A DNA stretch of 19,490 nucleotides from an uncultured Clostridia bacterium. Its GTDB lineage: Bacteria; Bacillota; Clostridia; Oscillospirales; Acutalibacteraceae. Positions 7,057 through 14,382 of this stretch are shown here, in pieces. The number at the start of each line of letters is the position of its first letter. Positions within the stretch are counted from its first letter, which is position 1. The DNA lies in assembly GCA_937880805.1 (NCBI GenBank), contig CALGRR010000075.1:1-19490 (forward strand). Direction: 5' to 3'. The notes under the pieces were generated by a model, which saw nothing but the letters and a program-made list of their open reading frames with translations, ran no database searches and was not told the DNA's origin. Both the position numbers and the translations under genes were made by a program.

Positions 7057-7470
7057 ATGTGGATTGTGTTCGCAATACTGTCTGCAATATTTGCAGCACT
7101 TACCTCTATACTGGCAAAGGTCGGCATAGAAGGAGTAAACTCGAATCTTGCAACAGCAATAAGAACTGTTGTTGTAGTTGCTATGTCATGGGGAATGGTA
7201 TTTCTCACGAATTCACAAAACGGTATAACAGAAATCAGTAGAAAGAGTTGGATATTCTTGATTTTGTCAGGATTAGCAACAGGTGCTTCTTGGCTATGTT
7301 ACTACAAAGCATTGCAGATAGGTGATGCATCAAAAGTTGTACCGATAGATAAATTAAGTGTAGTAATTCCCTTAATATTAGCATTTGTTTTTTTGCACGA
7401 AGACTTTACAATAAAGTCATTGATAGGATGTGTTTTGATTGGAATAGGAACATTAATAATGGTTATGTAA
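7057..7470 (+). CDS. Single-domain EamA-family membrane transporter
   Basis: This 137-residue, very hydrophobic protein has about five membrane helices. It has one EamA/DMT unit only, whereas most EamA transporters carry two (about 280-300 residues), so it probably works as a dimer like SMR pumps. Visible family features are an N-terminal WIVFAILSAIFAALTSILAKVG helix with the common small-residue/Lys pattern, LSGLATGASWLCYYKALQIGDASKVVPIDKLSVV and a final IGCVLIGIGTLIMV helix. GGAGG at 7043-7047 precedes the ATG at 7057. It is the sole cargo of module 2 and uses the repeat A promoter. Export of a drug or metabolite is plausible; the substrate is unknown. Confidence 0.85.
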   Translation: MWIVFAILSAIFAALTSILAKVGIEGVNSNLATAIRTVVVVAMSWGMVFLTNSQNGITEISRKSWIFLILSGLATGASWLCYYKALQIGDASKVVPIDKLSVVIPLILAFVFLHEDFTIKSLIGCVLIGIGTLIMVM

Positions 7471-7492
7471 TTACATATAGAATATAAACTTT

Positions 7493-7630
7493 CAGTTTGT
7501 CGAACTAAATAATAAAACATTAAAGTGCAATGGGATATAAAATCCTGTTGCACTTTTTCTATTTGAAAAGGAGCAAATCGAATGAATCAAACAACACTTG
7601 AAGATTTATACTATGGCAACATAAACCCTA
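7493..7630. repeat. Repeat B, copy 2 (downstream boundary of module 2)
   Basis: Copy of 6581-6718. This is the better preserved version: it keeps AAAAGGAG upstream of an ATG that opens the small TLEDLYYGNINP ORF. Confidence 0.85.
7523..7559 (+). terminator. Terminator of the EamA gene (in repeat B)
   Basis: AAGTGCAA/TTGCACTT stem with an inner GGAT/ATCC stem and a following TTTTT. It is identical in its core to the copy at 6611-6648. Confidence 0.85.
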
Positions 7631-7948
7631 ATGAAATAAGCTTTGTGAGTGGTTCTGAATACGGTAAATGCAAAGGGTAAAAAGAGCCGAGCTTCATATG
7701 GTTCTGAAAGGCATATTTTCACCAATACTGCGTCATAAAAGCTTGAAATACGGTCGTATTCCTTCGCTTTTCTTCCTTGTCTTGGCAAAAATCTGCTCTT
7801 TCATAACTTTAAGAGTAAAAACATATTCAGTCGACTCTTTTTACTCTATAAAGTAACGGATCTTTCAAAGTCCGTATGCAGTCAGTTGTCCGAAGAATAC
7901 ATAAATAAAATGAACGAGCTCGAATCAGCCTACACCCAAATATTATAA
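7582..7948 (+). pseudogene. Small mobile-element-associated protein gene, split by an insertion
   Basis: An ATG at 7582 with AAAAGGAG upstream encodes NQTTLEDLYYGNINPNEI and SFVSGSEYGK before running into KCKG and a stop at 7680. After about 170 bp, a frame at 7850-7948 reads KVTDLSKSVCSQLSEEY then INKMNELESAYTQIL and stop. Joined, the two parts resemble a small clostridial protein family often seen near mobile elements (I associate it with DUF6809, from memory). Such proteins are about 90-100 residues, so the end also seems truncated. The interruption coincides with the inverted-repeat element at 7674-7847. Confidence 0.5.
7674..7847. mobile_element. MITE-like element with 17-bp terminal inverted repeats
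   Basis: The left end AGGGTAAAAAGAGCCGA (7674-7690) and the complement of the right end (7831-7847) match at 15 of 17 positions. A further AGAGTAAAAA at 7812-7821 can pair with the right end as a subterminal hairpin. The roughly 174 bp has no convincing gene and sits exactly where the small ORF is interrupted. I see no clear target-site duplication. Confidence 0.55.
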
Positions 7949-7981
7949 ATAAAATTTCTTGATTTAGATTTTTTTACAAAC

Positions 7982-8037
7982 AAACCACCTCAACCAATGC
8001 CTGAATAAGCGTTGATTGAAGTGGTTTTTGTTTTTTT
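7982..8037 (+). terminator. Strong, possibly bidirectional terminator at the island's right edge
   Basis: AAACCACCTCAA (7982-7993) pairs with TTGAAGTGGTTT (8016-8027) with one mismatch, followed by a long T-run on the plus strand. It also lies just downstream of the leftward gene ending at 8075 and may serve it too. Confidence 0.8.
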
Positions 8038-8074
8038 ATAAAATATAATTAAAACTTTGCTTTGAATTACTGAT

Positions 8075-9478
8075 TTACTGGTTGAAAATCTTTTTAATCT
8101 TTATTTTCAATCTTACTAACGGCTCAAATCCGCCATAGTTATCGGATAAATCGGGCTTTTCTGTCCATTCGTAATCGGGCCCGAGCTCATAATTCAGCCA
8201 TTCCTTAACGACCTTAACAAAGTAGAAATCTTCGTTTTTCACATAACCGTAGGTTCCCGTTTCCTGCTCATAGCCGTAAACGGTAATCAGCTTTGCGTTG
8301 CCGAGCAGGCTTTCTTCAAAATAAGCTCGACAGGTTTCAACATCATCATAATGTGCATAACCCTCGGCGTTTGCATATTCGTTTCTGCCGTTTTTTGCCA
8401 ACTGCATATAGAGTGTGTCAAGGTTGTACGGGCAGGTTTTGGGGCTCATTGTCCAGCCGGGCGTGCAGTAATCATTGATACATACCCAGGTCGGAGGACG
8501 CATTGTGCTGTATTCTTCCGTGTAAGATGAAAGCGAAACTATATGTGAAATTATTTTATGCCGTTCAATCCCTGCATCATAAAATAACTTGCAGGTAAAC
8601 TCAATATAATCAGCAAGAACACCGTAAAGAAGCTTCTTTGTATAATCCTCAACAGACATCAGCTTTTTATATGCTTCTTTTTTCAGGGTTTCTTCATTGT
8701 AGCCCATATTGTGCAGAGCGTGCATACCGTACTGTGTACGCTCAAAATCTTCCATTGAAGCGTAACCGCAGCCGGTATAATCGGGAATCTGTGTTTCCCA
8801 GCCCGTATTGATGCCTGCAAAAAGATACGCTTTGTCCTGTGATTTTAGTTTTGTGTAGTTTTCGAGAAGCGGCTCAATAAAGCCTTTTTTAATCTGATTT
8901 GAGTACCAATTCAGATACTTTTCGGAATTGAAGCACGGAAAACCTCCCGCCGTTGCAAAAGGAACCCCGCTCCAGTCGCAATGCCATCTCGGCAGCATAC
9001 CGTATGACTGACCACCCCATTCTTCGCCTTCTTTTGGGAAGGCAACCCATTCGCACATCTCGGGGTCGTTATAAAATTTACTGCCGTTTTCATCCGTTGT
9101 TGCACCGTCACCGAAATATGTGGAATAATTCGTGCAGTCATCCATTTGAAAATAAACCGGAACGTTATACTTTTCTGCAAGTGAAAAAACGTGGTTTACT
9201 TCTTCGTTCATCTGCTCAACAGATTGAGTAAGGCACATCGGACCTATGACACCGAAAGCATACATACGCTTTGAATCGGGATTGATTTCACCGTGAAGCT
9301 CAACCATTTGCTTAACGTAAGGTTCAAGATCCAGGTAATGAACATTTGTTACCATAAACACAACATATTGAGGGTCATCTTCATAATACTCGGGAATTTC
9401 CGGAGTTTCACCGAGCGAGGGAAAAACTGAAACTATTAAAGCTGTTATAAAACTGATTATTTTGTTGAACAGGGACAC
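8075..9478 (-). CDS. Exported protein of unknown function, possibly a TIM-barrel glycosidase-like protein
   Basis: The 467-residue protein starts at GTG (9478) with GAGGTG upstream and has an N-terminal hydrophobic segment (about residues 5-20) suggesting export or membrane anchoring. I do not recognise the family with confidence. The body is rich in aromatic residues and short acidic motifs of the kind seen in sugar-acting barrels: YVVFMVTNVHYLD near 38-50, VPVYFQMDD, LFAGINTGWETQI, and a late VCINDYCTPGW. It contains many cysteines for an exported protein. It is divergent from a GH78-like exported enzyme and has a similar N-terminal hydrophobic stretch, so a related role in glycan use is a reasonable guess only. 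Confidence 0.6.
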   Translation of the reverse strand: MSLFNKIISFITALIVSVFPSLGETPEIPEYYEDDPQYVVFMVTNVHYLDLEPYVKQMVELHGEINPDSKRMYAFGVIGPMCLTQSVEQMNEEVNHVFSLAEKYNVPVYFQMDDCTNYSTYFGDGATTDENGSKFYNDPEMCEWVAFPKEGEEWGGQSYGMLPRWHCDWSGVPFATAGGFPCFNSEKYLNWYSNQIKKGFIEPLLENYTKLKSQDKAYLFAGINTGWETQIPDYTGCGYASMEDFERTQYGMHALHNMGYNEETLKKEAYKKLMSVEDYTKKLLYGVLADYIEFTCKLFYDAGIERHKIISHIVSLSSYTEEYSTMRPPTWVCINDYCTPGWTMSPKTCPYNLDTLYMQLAKNGRNEYANAEGYAHYDDVETCRAYFEESLLGNAKLITVYGYEQETGTYGYVKNEDFYFVKVVKEWLNYELGPDYEWTEKPDLSDNYGGFEPLVRLKIKIKKIFNQ

Positions 9479-9511
9479 GATAACACCTCATTCAAAACAT
9501 AATTTTTAATA

Positions 9512-9540
9512 AATATATCATATTTTTAAATCTTTATCAA
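9512..9540 (-). promoter_or_regulatory. Promoter of the leftward exported protein
   Basis: On the minus strand, TTGATA (9535-9540), a 17-bp spacer and TATATT (9512-9517). Confidence 0.7.
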
Positions 9541-9626
9541 CAATTAAGGCGCTGTTTTCTGAAAGATTAATTTACTCATATTATAAAAATGTATATTGAT
9601 ACAGCGATAAATAAATTAAATTTTTG

Positions 9627-9654
9627 TTGCACTTTTCTGCATTTATGATAGAAT
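9627..9654 (+). promoter_or_regulatory. Promoter of the GH78-like gene
   Basis: TTGCAC (9627-9632), a 16-bp spacer and TAGAAT (9649-9654). Its start site would be near 9661. It is back to back with the leftward promoter, leaving about 85 bp between the two -35 elements for shared control. Confidence 0.55.
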
Positions 9655-9692
9655 AAATTTGAATTTTTTTAAAAAATATCGGGGAGATTTAT

Positions 9693-12029
9693 ATGCAGAT
9701 TATTCAGACAATCATTTCTTATCTTGCGATAGCGGCAGCCTTTATAACTTCAATTTTCTCGTTTGGAGATTCGGTAATGATACCGTATACAAACGACTAT
9801 AAAATTCCAGAGAGCATTCCCGGATACAGCGTGATTTCCACCGAGGAGAAAAACGATTGGAAGGCAAAATGGATTTGGGATAAGGAAAATTTGGAGGCAA
9901 ACAATGTCTGGATGTGCTTTAATAAAAAAATAATCCTTGACAAGATTCCCGAAGAGCTTACCGCCTGCATATCAGCCGATTCAAAGTATTGGCTTTACAT
10001 AAACGGAGAAAATGTTGTTTTTGAAGGAAGCGTCAAGCGAGGTCCCGATAAAAACAGCTGTTATTATGACAGCATTGATATTGCACCCTATCTTAAAGCG
10101 GGAGAAAATTCAATTTCTGCCTTGGTGTGGTATTGGGATGATGACACAAGCTATTCCTACAGCAGCAGCGGTCAGGGCGGATTTCTTTTTGAAGCCATAG
10201 GCAACGGCATTTCCGTTGTTTCCGACAAAAGCTGGAAGGTAAAAAGAAATAACGCCTATGTTGACAGCCCTCTTTATCCGCCGAACTACAGACTTCCCGA
10301 ATACAGCGTTTATTATGATGCAAGAAACGAGTCAGGTGATTGGATTGATGAAGCATACGACACTTCGTCTTGGAAAAATGCAACCGAATATGCCGTTGGC
10401 GGCGAGGGTCTTTACGGCAGACTTTATCCGAGAGGAATACCTTTTTTGAAGGATTACGGTCTTAAAGATTACGAGAATTCAAAGGACTATGAAAACTATA
10501 CGGTAAGCAAGCTTTTCGGTGAAAAAATAACCGTTGATATTCCCTATAATGCACAGATTACTCCCTATCTTAAAGTTATAGCACCCGCAGGGAAAAAGAT
10601 TCGCATAACAACCGAAAACACTTTAATCGGCGCAGTTTCAACAACCTATAAAACCAAAGAAGGGGAGCAGGAGTTTGAGGCTTTAGGCTGGTTTAACGGA
10701 GAGCATATTACCTATAAGATTCCAAAAGGAGTTACGGTTGTTTCTTTAAAGTACCGTGAAACGGGATATGACAGCTCATTCTGCGGCGATTTCAAATGTG
10801 ATGATGAATTTCTCAATTCTCTGTGGCAAAAATCCTTGCGTACTCTTTATGTAACTATGCGTGATAATTTTATGGATTGCCCCGACAGAGAAAGAGCCCA
10901 GTGGTGGGGCGATGTTACAAGTGAAATGATAATGACAATGTACTCGATGGACAGCAATTCATATCTGCTGTATCAAAAGGGTGTTGAGGCGATGCTTTCT
11001 CACGTTGACGAAACAAAGGTGCTTCAGACCGTTGTGCCCATAAGCGGCGATTATTTTGAGTTACCCGTTCAGCAGCTTGCGGGAATAGTCGGTTTTCTCA
11101 CTTACTATGAATATACAGGCGACAAGGCTTTTGTCGAGAAGGTTTACAACGCTTCCGTTGACTACCTTAAGCTTTGGGAAATAGGTGAAAACAATCTTGT
11201 TGTTCATCGAGGCGGCTCATGGGATTGGGCTGATTGGGGCAAAAAGGCGGATATGACAGCTGTTGAAAATGCCTGGTATTATTATGCTCTTTCCTCCACG
11301 GAGAAAATGGCGGAGCTTTTGGGAAAAGACGCAGATATTTCATTTATTACCGAAAGAAAAGATACTATATCAAAAGGCTACAAGGCTCTCTGGAGTGAAG
11401 AAGGCTTTAAAAGCAGTGATGTGAGAAAGCCCGATGACAGAGCAAATGCCCTTGCGGTTTTATCGGGTCTTGCAGAAAAAGAGCAGTATGATACTATATA
11501 TAAAGTGCTCACAACAACAAATAATTCAAGCCCTTATATGGAATATTATGTTCTTGAAGCCCTTTGCAAAATGGGCGAATACGAAGCTGCATCAGACAGA
11601 ATTAAGAACAGATATGAAGATATGATGAGCGAGGATTATTCAACTCTCTGGGAATTCTGGGATTCCTGGCGAGGAACTAAGAATCACGCATGGAGCGGCG
11701 GGCCTCTTGTTATAATGAGCAAGCATTTTGCGGGTATTGCTCCGCTTGAAGCAGGCTATACAAAGGTTAAAATCGAGCCCCAATACAGTTTGTCCGAGCG
11801 TATGAGCTGCACCGTTCCGAGCGTAAAAGGGTTAATCACTCTGGATTATGAAAAGGCGGACGGCGTTTATGACATCAACATTACTCTGCCGCAGGATATG
11901 AAGGCTGTTTTGTATGTGCCGCTTGATGCTGCTGTAAATATCAATTCAGAGCTTTATTATCATAACGGAGAATATGTAAACGGCGAAAAAAGCGGTAATG
12001 TTGAGATTATTGAAAAACCATTTAACTGA
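9693..12029 (+). CDS. GH78-like glycoside hydrolase (alpha-L-rhamnosidase family), exported
   Basis: The 778-residue protein has an N-terminal hydrophobic export or anchor segment (about 5-24). A beta-sandwich follows, starting AKWIWDKENL near 58-67 with the sugar-sandwich pattern KYWLYINGENVVFEG, then a second beta region, and a helical barrel from about 370. The GH78 hallmark is clear: D395, E400 and D407 in MDCPDRERAQWWGD have the same 5- and 12-residue spacing as the substrate-binding and acid residues of Bacillus RhaB. E654 in TLWEFWDSW, with NHAWSGGP shortly after, matches the position of the proposed general base. GH78 enzymes remove terminal alpha-L-rhamnose from plant or microbial glycans; close relatives can act on other sugars, so the substrate is not certain. 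GGGGAG precedes the ATG. Confidence 0.8.
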   Translation: MQIIQTIISYLAIAAAFITSIFSFGDSVMIPYTNDYKIPESIPGYSVISTEEKNDWKAKWIWDKENLEANNVWMCFNKKIILDKIPEELTACISADSKYWLYINGENVVFEGSVKRGPDKNSCYYDSIDIAPYLKAGENSISALVWYWDDDTSYSYSSSGQGGFLFEAIGNGISVVSDKSWKVKRNNAYVDSPLYPPNYRLPEYSVYYDARNESGDWIDEAYDTSSWKNATEYAVGGEGLYGRLYPRGIPFLKDYGLKDYENSKDYENYTVSKLFGEKITVDIPYNAQITPYLKVIAPAGKKIRITTENTLIGAVSTTYKTKEGEQEFEALGWFNGEHITYKIPKGVTVVSLKYRETGYDSSFCGDFKCDDEFLNSLWQKSLRTLYVTMRDNFMDCPDRERAQWWGDVTSEMIMTMYSMDSNSYLLYQKGVEAMLSHVDETKVLQTVVPISGDYFELPVQQLAGIVGFLTYYEYTGDKAFVEKVYNASVDYLKLWEIGENNLVVHRGGSWDWADWGKKADMTAVENAWYYYALSSTEKMAELLGKDADISFITERKDTISKGYKALWSEEGFKSSDVRKPDDRANALAVLSGLAEKEQYDTIYKVLTTTNNSSPYMEYYVLEALCKMGEYEAASDRIKNRYEDMMSEDYSTLWEFWDSWRGTKNHAWSGGPLVIMSKHFAGIAPLEAGYTKVKIEPQYSLSERMSCTVPSVKGLITLDYEKADGVYDINITLPQDMKAVLYVPLDAAVNINSELYYHNGEYVNGEKSGNVEIIEKPFN

Positions 12030-12200
12030 AGAATCTTATAGCTTTGCATATATAAGTGTTATGCTTGCACCGTCTGCCGTGGTTCTCATCAGCAAGCTTT
12101 TCGCTATAAAAATCTATCCCGTTTGATGAGATGAAAAATCTCGGCAACGGAATAATTGTATTATTTTACCAAAACAGAAGAAAATATACCCTTTTTTATG
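12030..12200. other. Intergenic stretch after the GH78-like gene
   Basis: I see no gene and no convincing intrinsic terminator. The only local structure is a small hairpin, GAGAT/ATCTC, at 12128-12142. Confidence 0.4.
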
Positions 12201-12230
12201 TTGACAATAAACGGATAGAAGTGATACAAT
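12201..12230 (+). promoter_or_regulatory. Promoter of the M28 peptidase gene
   Basis: TTGACA (12201-12206), an 18-bp spacer and TACAAT (12225-12230), 31 bp before the ATG at 12262. Confidence 0.75.
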
Positions 12231-12261
12231 TATTTTATAATTCAGGTAAGGAGAGGTTGAT

Positions 12262-13503
12262 ATGGATTTAAAGAAAATTATCGATCAGAAAGACAAAGCA
12301 GCAAAGTATATGATTGATGAAATCACTCATATAATCAAAACCTGCGGCAAGCGTGATCCCGGTTCGGTGGGTGAAAAAAAATCCTGCGAATATATGGCAG
12401 AAGTTCTTAAAAAAGATTGCGGCTGCGAATCCGTCAAGCTTGAGTCATATGAGGTTGCACCCCGTGCTTTCTATGGCTGGATTTATTTTACAATAACATT
12501 CGTGCTTATCGCTGTTGCACTCTTCTTTTTTGCTCCGGTTATTTCAATACCTTTAATCGTTGTTGGCTTTGCACTTGTGCTTATCGAGTTCGGTGTTTAT
12601 AAAAAGCTTCTCGATCCTCTTTTCCCCAAGAAAACAAGCCATAATGTTACCGCAATAAAAAAATGTACGGGTGAAACCAAAAGAAGAATTATCTTTAACG
12701 GTCATCCCGATGCAACATGGGAATGGCCTGTTAACTATGCATTGGGCGGCGTTGGTTTTGAAGGACACGCAATTATCGTTGCTCTCGGTGCCGTTTTCTA
12801 TCTTGTTCTTTCAATAATGTATGTGGCACAGAACGGAATAACCTTTGGTATGCCCGATATGGCAAATCCTCTTGTAAAAGCTGCTCTCTGGGGATTGCTC
12901 TTTGTTCCTTTTATGGTTGGCCTTTATTTTATGGTTAACTACAGAAGAGTTGTTGACGGTGCAAACGATAATCTTACCGGCTGCTATATCGGTATTGCTG
13001 TGCTTAAGGCTCTCAACGATGAGGGCATTGAGCTTGAAAACACCGAAATCGGTGTTATTCTTACCGGCTCCGAGGAAATAGGCCTTCGCGGTTCAAAAGC
13101 CTGGGTTGAAGCTCATAAGGGCGAGTTCCAGGATGTTCCCACCTTTATTTATGCATACGATACAATTAACGATCCTAAGTATCTTATGGCAAACTACCGC
13201 GACCTTAACGGCACGGTAAAATCAGATAAAGACTGTGCAGATCTCTTCTTTGAGGCAGCTCAGGCTGTGGGCGTTCCCTGCAAGAAGGGTATGGTTCCTC
13301 CTCTCGGCGGTGCAGTTGATGCTGCGGCATTCTGTCAGGGCGGCTTCAGAGCAGCAGGCGTTACGGGTCTTAACCATAAGCTTGAAAGATATTATCACAC
13401 CCGCCTTGATTCATATGATAATATGAATGAAAAGGGTATTGCCAACTGCTTTGCAGCAAGCGTAAAAATGCTTGAAATGTTTGATGCAGGTGCAAAACAA
13501 TAA
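12262..13503 (+). CDS. Membrane-embedded M28-family metallopeptidase
   Basis: The 413-residue protein has the full M28 di-zinc set in order: H148 and D150 (GHPDATWE), D236 (DGANDNLTG), catalytic E271 with ligand E272 (TGSEEIGLRG), D300 (YAYDTI) and H379 (YYHTRLDS). M28 enzymes are mostly aminopeptidases or carboxypeptidases. Four hydrophobic segments interrupt it, at about 71-90, 91-112, 165-188 and 207-226. The last two fall between the first and second zinc-ligand motifs, so the active site must assemble across membrane insertions. AAGGAGAGG precedes the ATG. A CHAP-domain gene follows 36 bp later, probably in the same operon. Processing of short peptides at the membrane is the inferred role. 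Confidence 0.85.
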   Translation: MDLKKIIDQKDKAAKYMIDEITHIIKTCGKRDPGSVGEKKSCEYMAEVLKKDCGCESVKLESYEVAPRAFYGWIYFTITFVLIAVALFFFAPVISIPLIVVGFALVLIEFGVYKKLLDPLFPKKTSHNVTAIKKCTGETKRRIIFNGHPDATWEWPVNYALGGVGFEGHAIIVALGAVFYLVLSIMYVAQNGITFGMPDMANPLVKAALWGLLFVPFMVGLYFMVNYRRVVDGANDNLTGCYIGIAVLKALNDEGIELENTEIGVILTGSEEIGLRGSKAWVEAHKGEFQDVPTFIYAYDTINDPKYLMANYRDLNGTVKSDKDCADLFFEAAQAVGVPCKKGMVPPLGGAVDAAAFCQGGFRAAGVTGLNHKLERYYHTRLDSYDNMNEKGIANCFAASVKMLEMFDAGAKQ

Positions 13504-13539
13504 ATCTCTGTTTATTACCCCAGAAGGGAGTTACTTAAA

Positions 13540-14274
13540 TTGAAGCTGAAAAAAAGTTTAAAAAGAATAGTTTCGTTAATTCTTGCTTTTATTCTTATTT
13601 CGGGCTCGGCGTGCATTCTTGCATTTGCTGTTGAAGATACCAGAACACAGATTGTTAACACAATTGTTGATGCAGCAAGGTCAAAAATAGGATATTATGA
13701 CAGCAACATAAACGAATTCACAACCTGGTATTACGGTTATGATACTGAGGCTTCGTGGTGCACAATATTTGTTTCCTGGTGTGCCGATCAGGGCGGAGCA
13801 ATCGGTACGGCGGTTCCGAAAAGGTCAACCTGCGATTCAATGAGAAACTGGTTTAAAAGAAAAGGGGAGTATTACCCTGCAGAAAGCGGCTATGTTCCTC
13901 AGAAGGGCGATATAGTTTTTCTTAATACTGCGGTTGACGGAACAGATGCGGTGCATCACGTTGAGATTGTTACCGAAAGCGGATTCATCGTTAAGAAAAA
14001 GGTTGTTAATGTTAAGTGCATAGGCGGTAACACTTCGGATTTGAATTATAACGGCTCCGAATATGTTACCGAAAAGGTTCGCCCCGTTGACGGTTCAAGG
14101 GCAACTGTTGTTGGCTATGCTCATCCTTCATACGAAAAGAGCCTTACACCTGCAGGAGATTTTCACAATACTCTTGACGATACAAGCACGGCAATTTTTA
14201 AATTCCTTTATTCCAAACTGATTTCAATAATTATCAATCTTGAGGCGTTGCTTATGACGGCAACAGTTGTATAA
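13540..14274 (+). CDS. Exported CHAP-domain (NlpC/P60-like) amidase or peptidase
   Basis: The 244-residue product begins with a clear signal peptide (MKLKKSLKRI, then a hydrophobic stretch to about residue 30, with Ala sites near 28-30). A CHAP fold follows, with probable nucleophile C74 in SWCTIFVSWCAD, general base H140 in HHVEIVTE and a polar residue in GGNTSD near 162-167. CHAP enzymes cleave peptidoglycan stem peptides or cross-bridges. The start is a TTG at 13540 with AGAAGGGAG at the right distance. The C-terminal 40 residues include a hydrophobic stretch and might hold the protein at the membrane. It is cotranscribed with the M28 peptidase, and the permease after it could take up released amino acids. 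Confidence 0.8.
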   Translation: MKLKKSLKRIVSLILAFILISGSACILAFAVEDTRTQIVNTIVDAARSKIGYYDSNINEFTTWYYGYDTEASWCTIFVSWCADQGGAIGTAVPKRSTCDSMRNWFKRKGEYYPAESGYVPQKGDIVFLNTAVDGTDAVHHVEIVTESGFIVKKKVVNVKCIGGNTSDLNYNGSEYVTEKVRPVDGSRATVVGYAHPSYEKSLTPAGDFHNTLDDTSTAIFKFLYSKLISIIINLEALLMTATVV

Positions 14275-14307
14275 TTGCTGATTTAGACATTTTTTTGATA
14301 AAATATA

Positions 14308-14336
14308 TTGACTTAACAGAAATAAAATAATATTAT
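14308..14336 (+). promoter_or_regulatory. Promoter of the APC permease gene
   Basis: TTGACT (14308-14313), a 17-bp spacer and TATTAT (14331-14336), giving the permease its own transcription start about 40 bp before the ATG. Confidence 0.75.
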
Positions 14337-14382
14337 ATAAATAAATTTTATCGAATCACCAAATGAAAGGGTTGATTGACAA

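Noticed and set aside
5455..7630. Classical integron gene cassettes with attC sites
   Set aside because: I find no paired R/L boxes ending in GTTRRRY, no integron integrase, and each unit has its own promoter. The flanks are long A and B repeats rather than attC.
7606..7856. Opposed ORFs of about 60 codons across the MITE-like element
   Set aside because: They lack ribosome sites, overlap each other, and lie within or across an inverted-repeat element. Their translations show no recognisable domain.
9498..9540. AT-rich stretch between the divergent genes as a replication or recombination site
   Set aside because: It is explained by two back-to-back promoters. I see no DnaA-box cluster or iterated motif.
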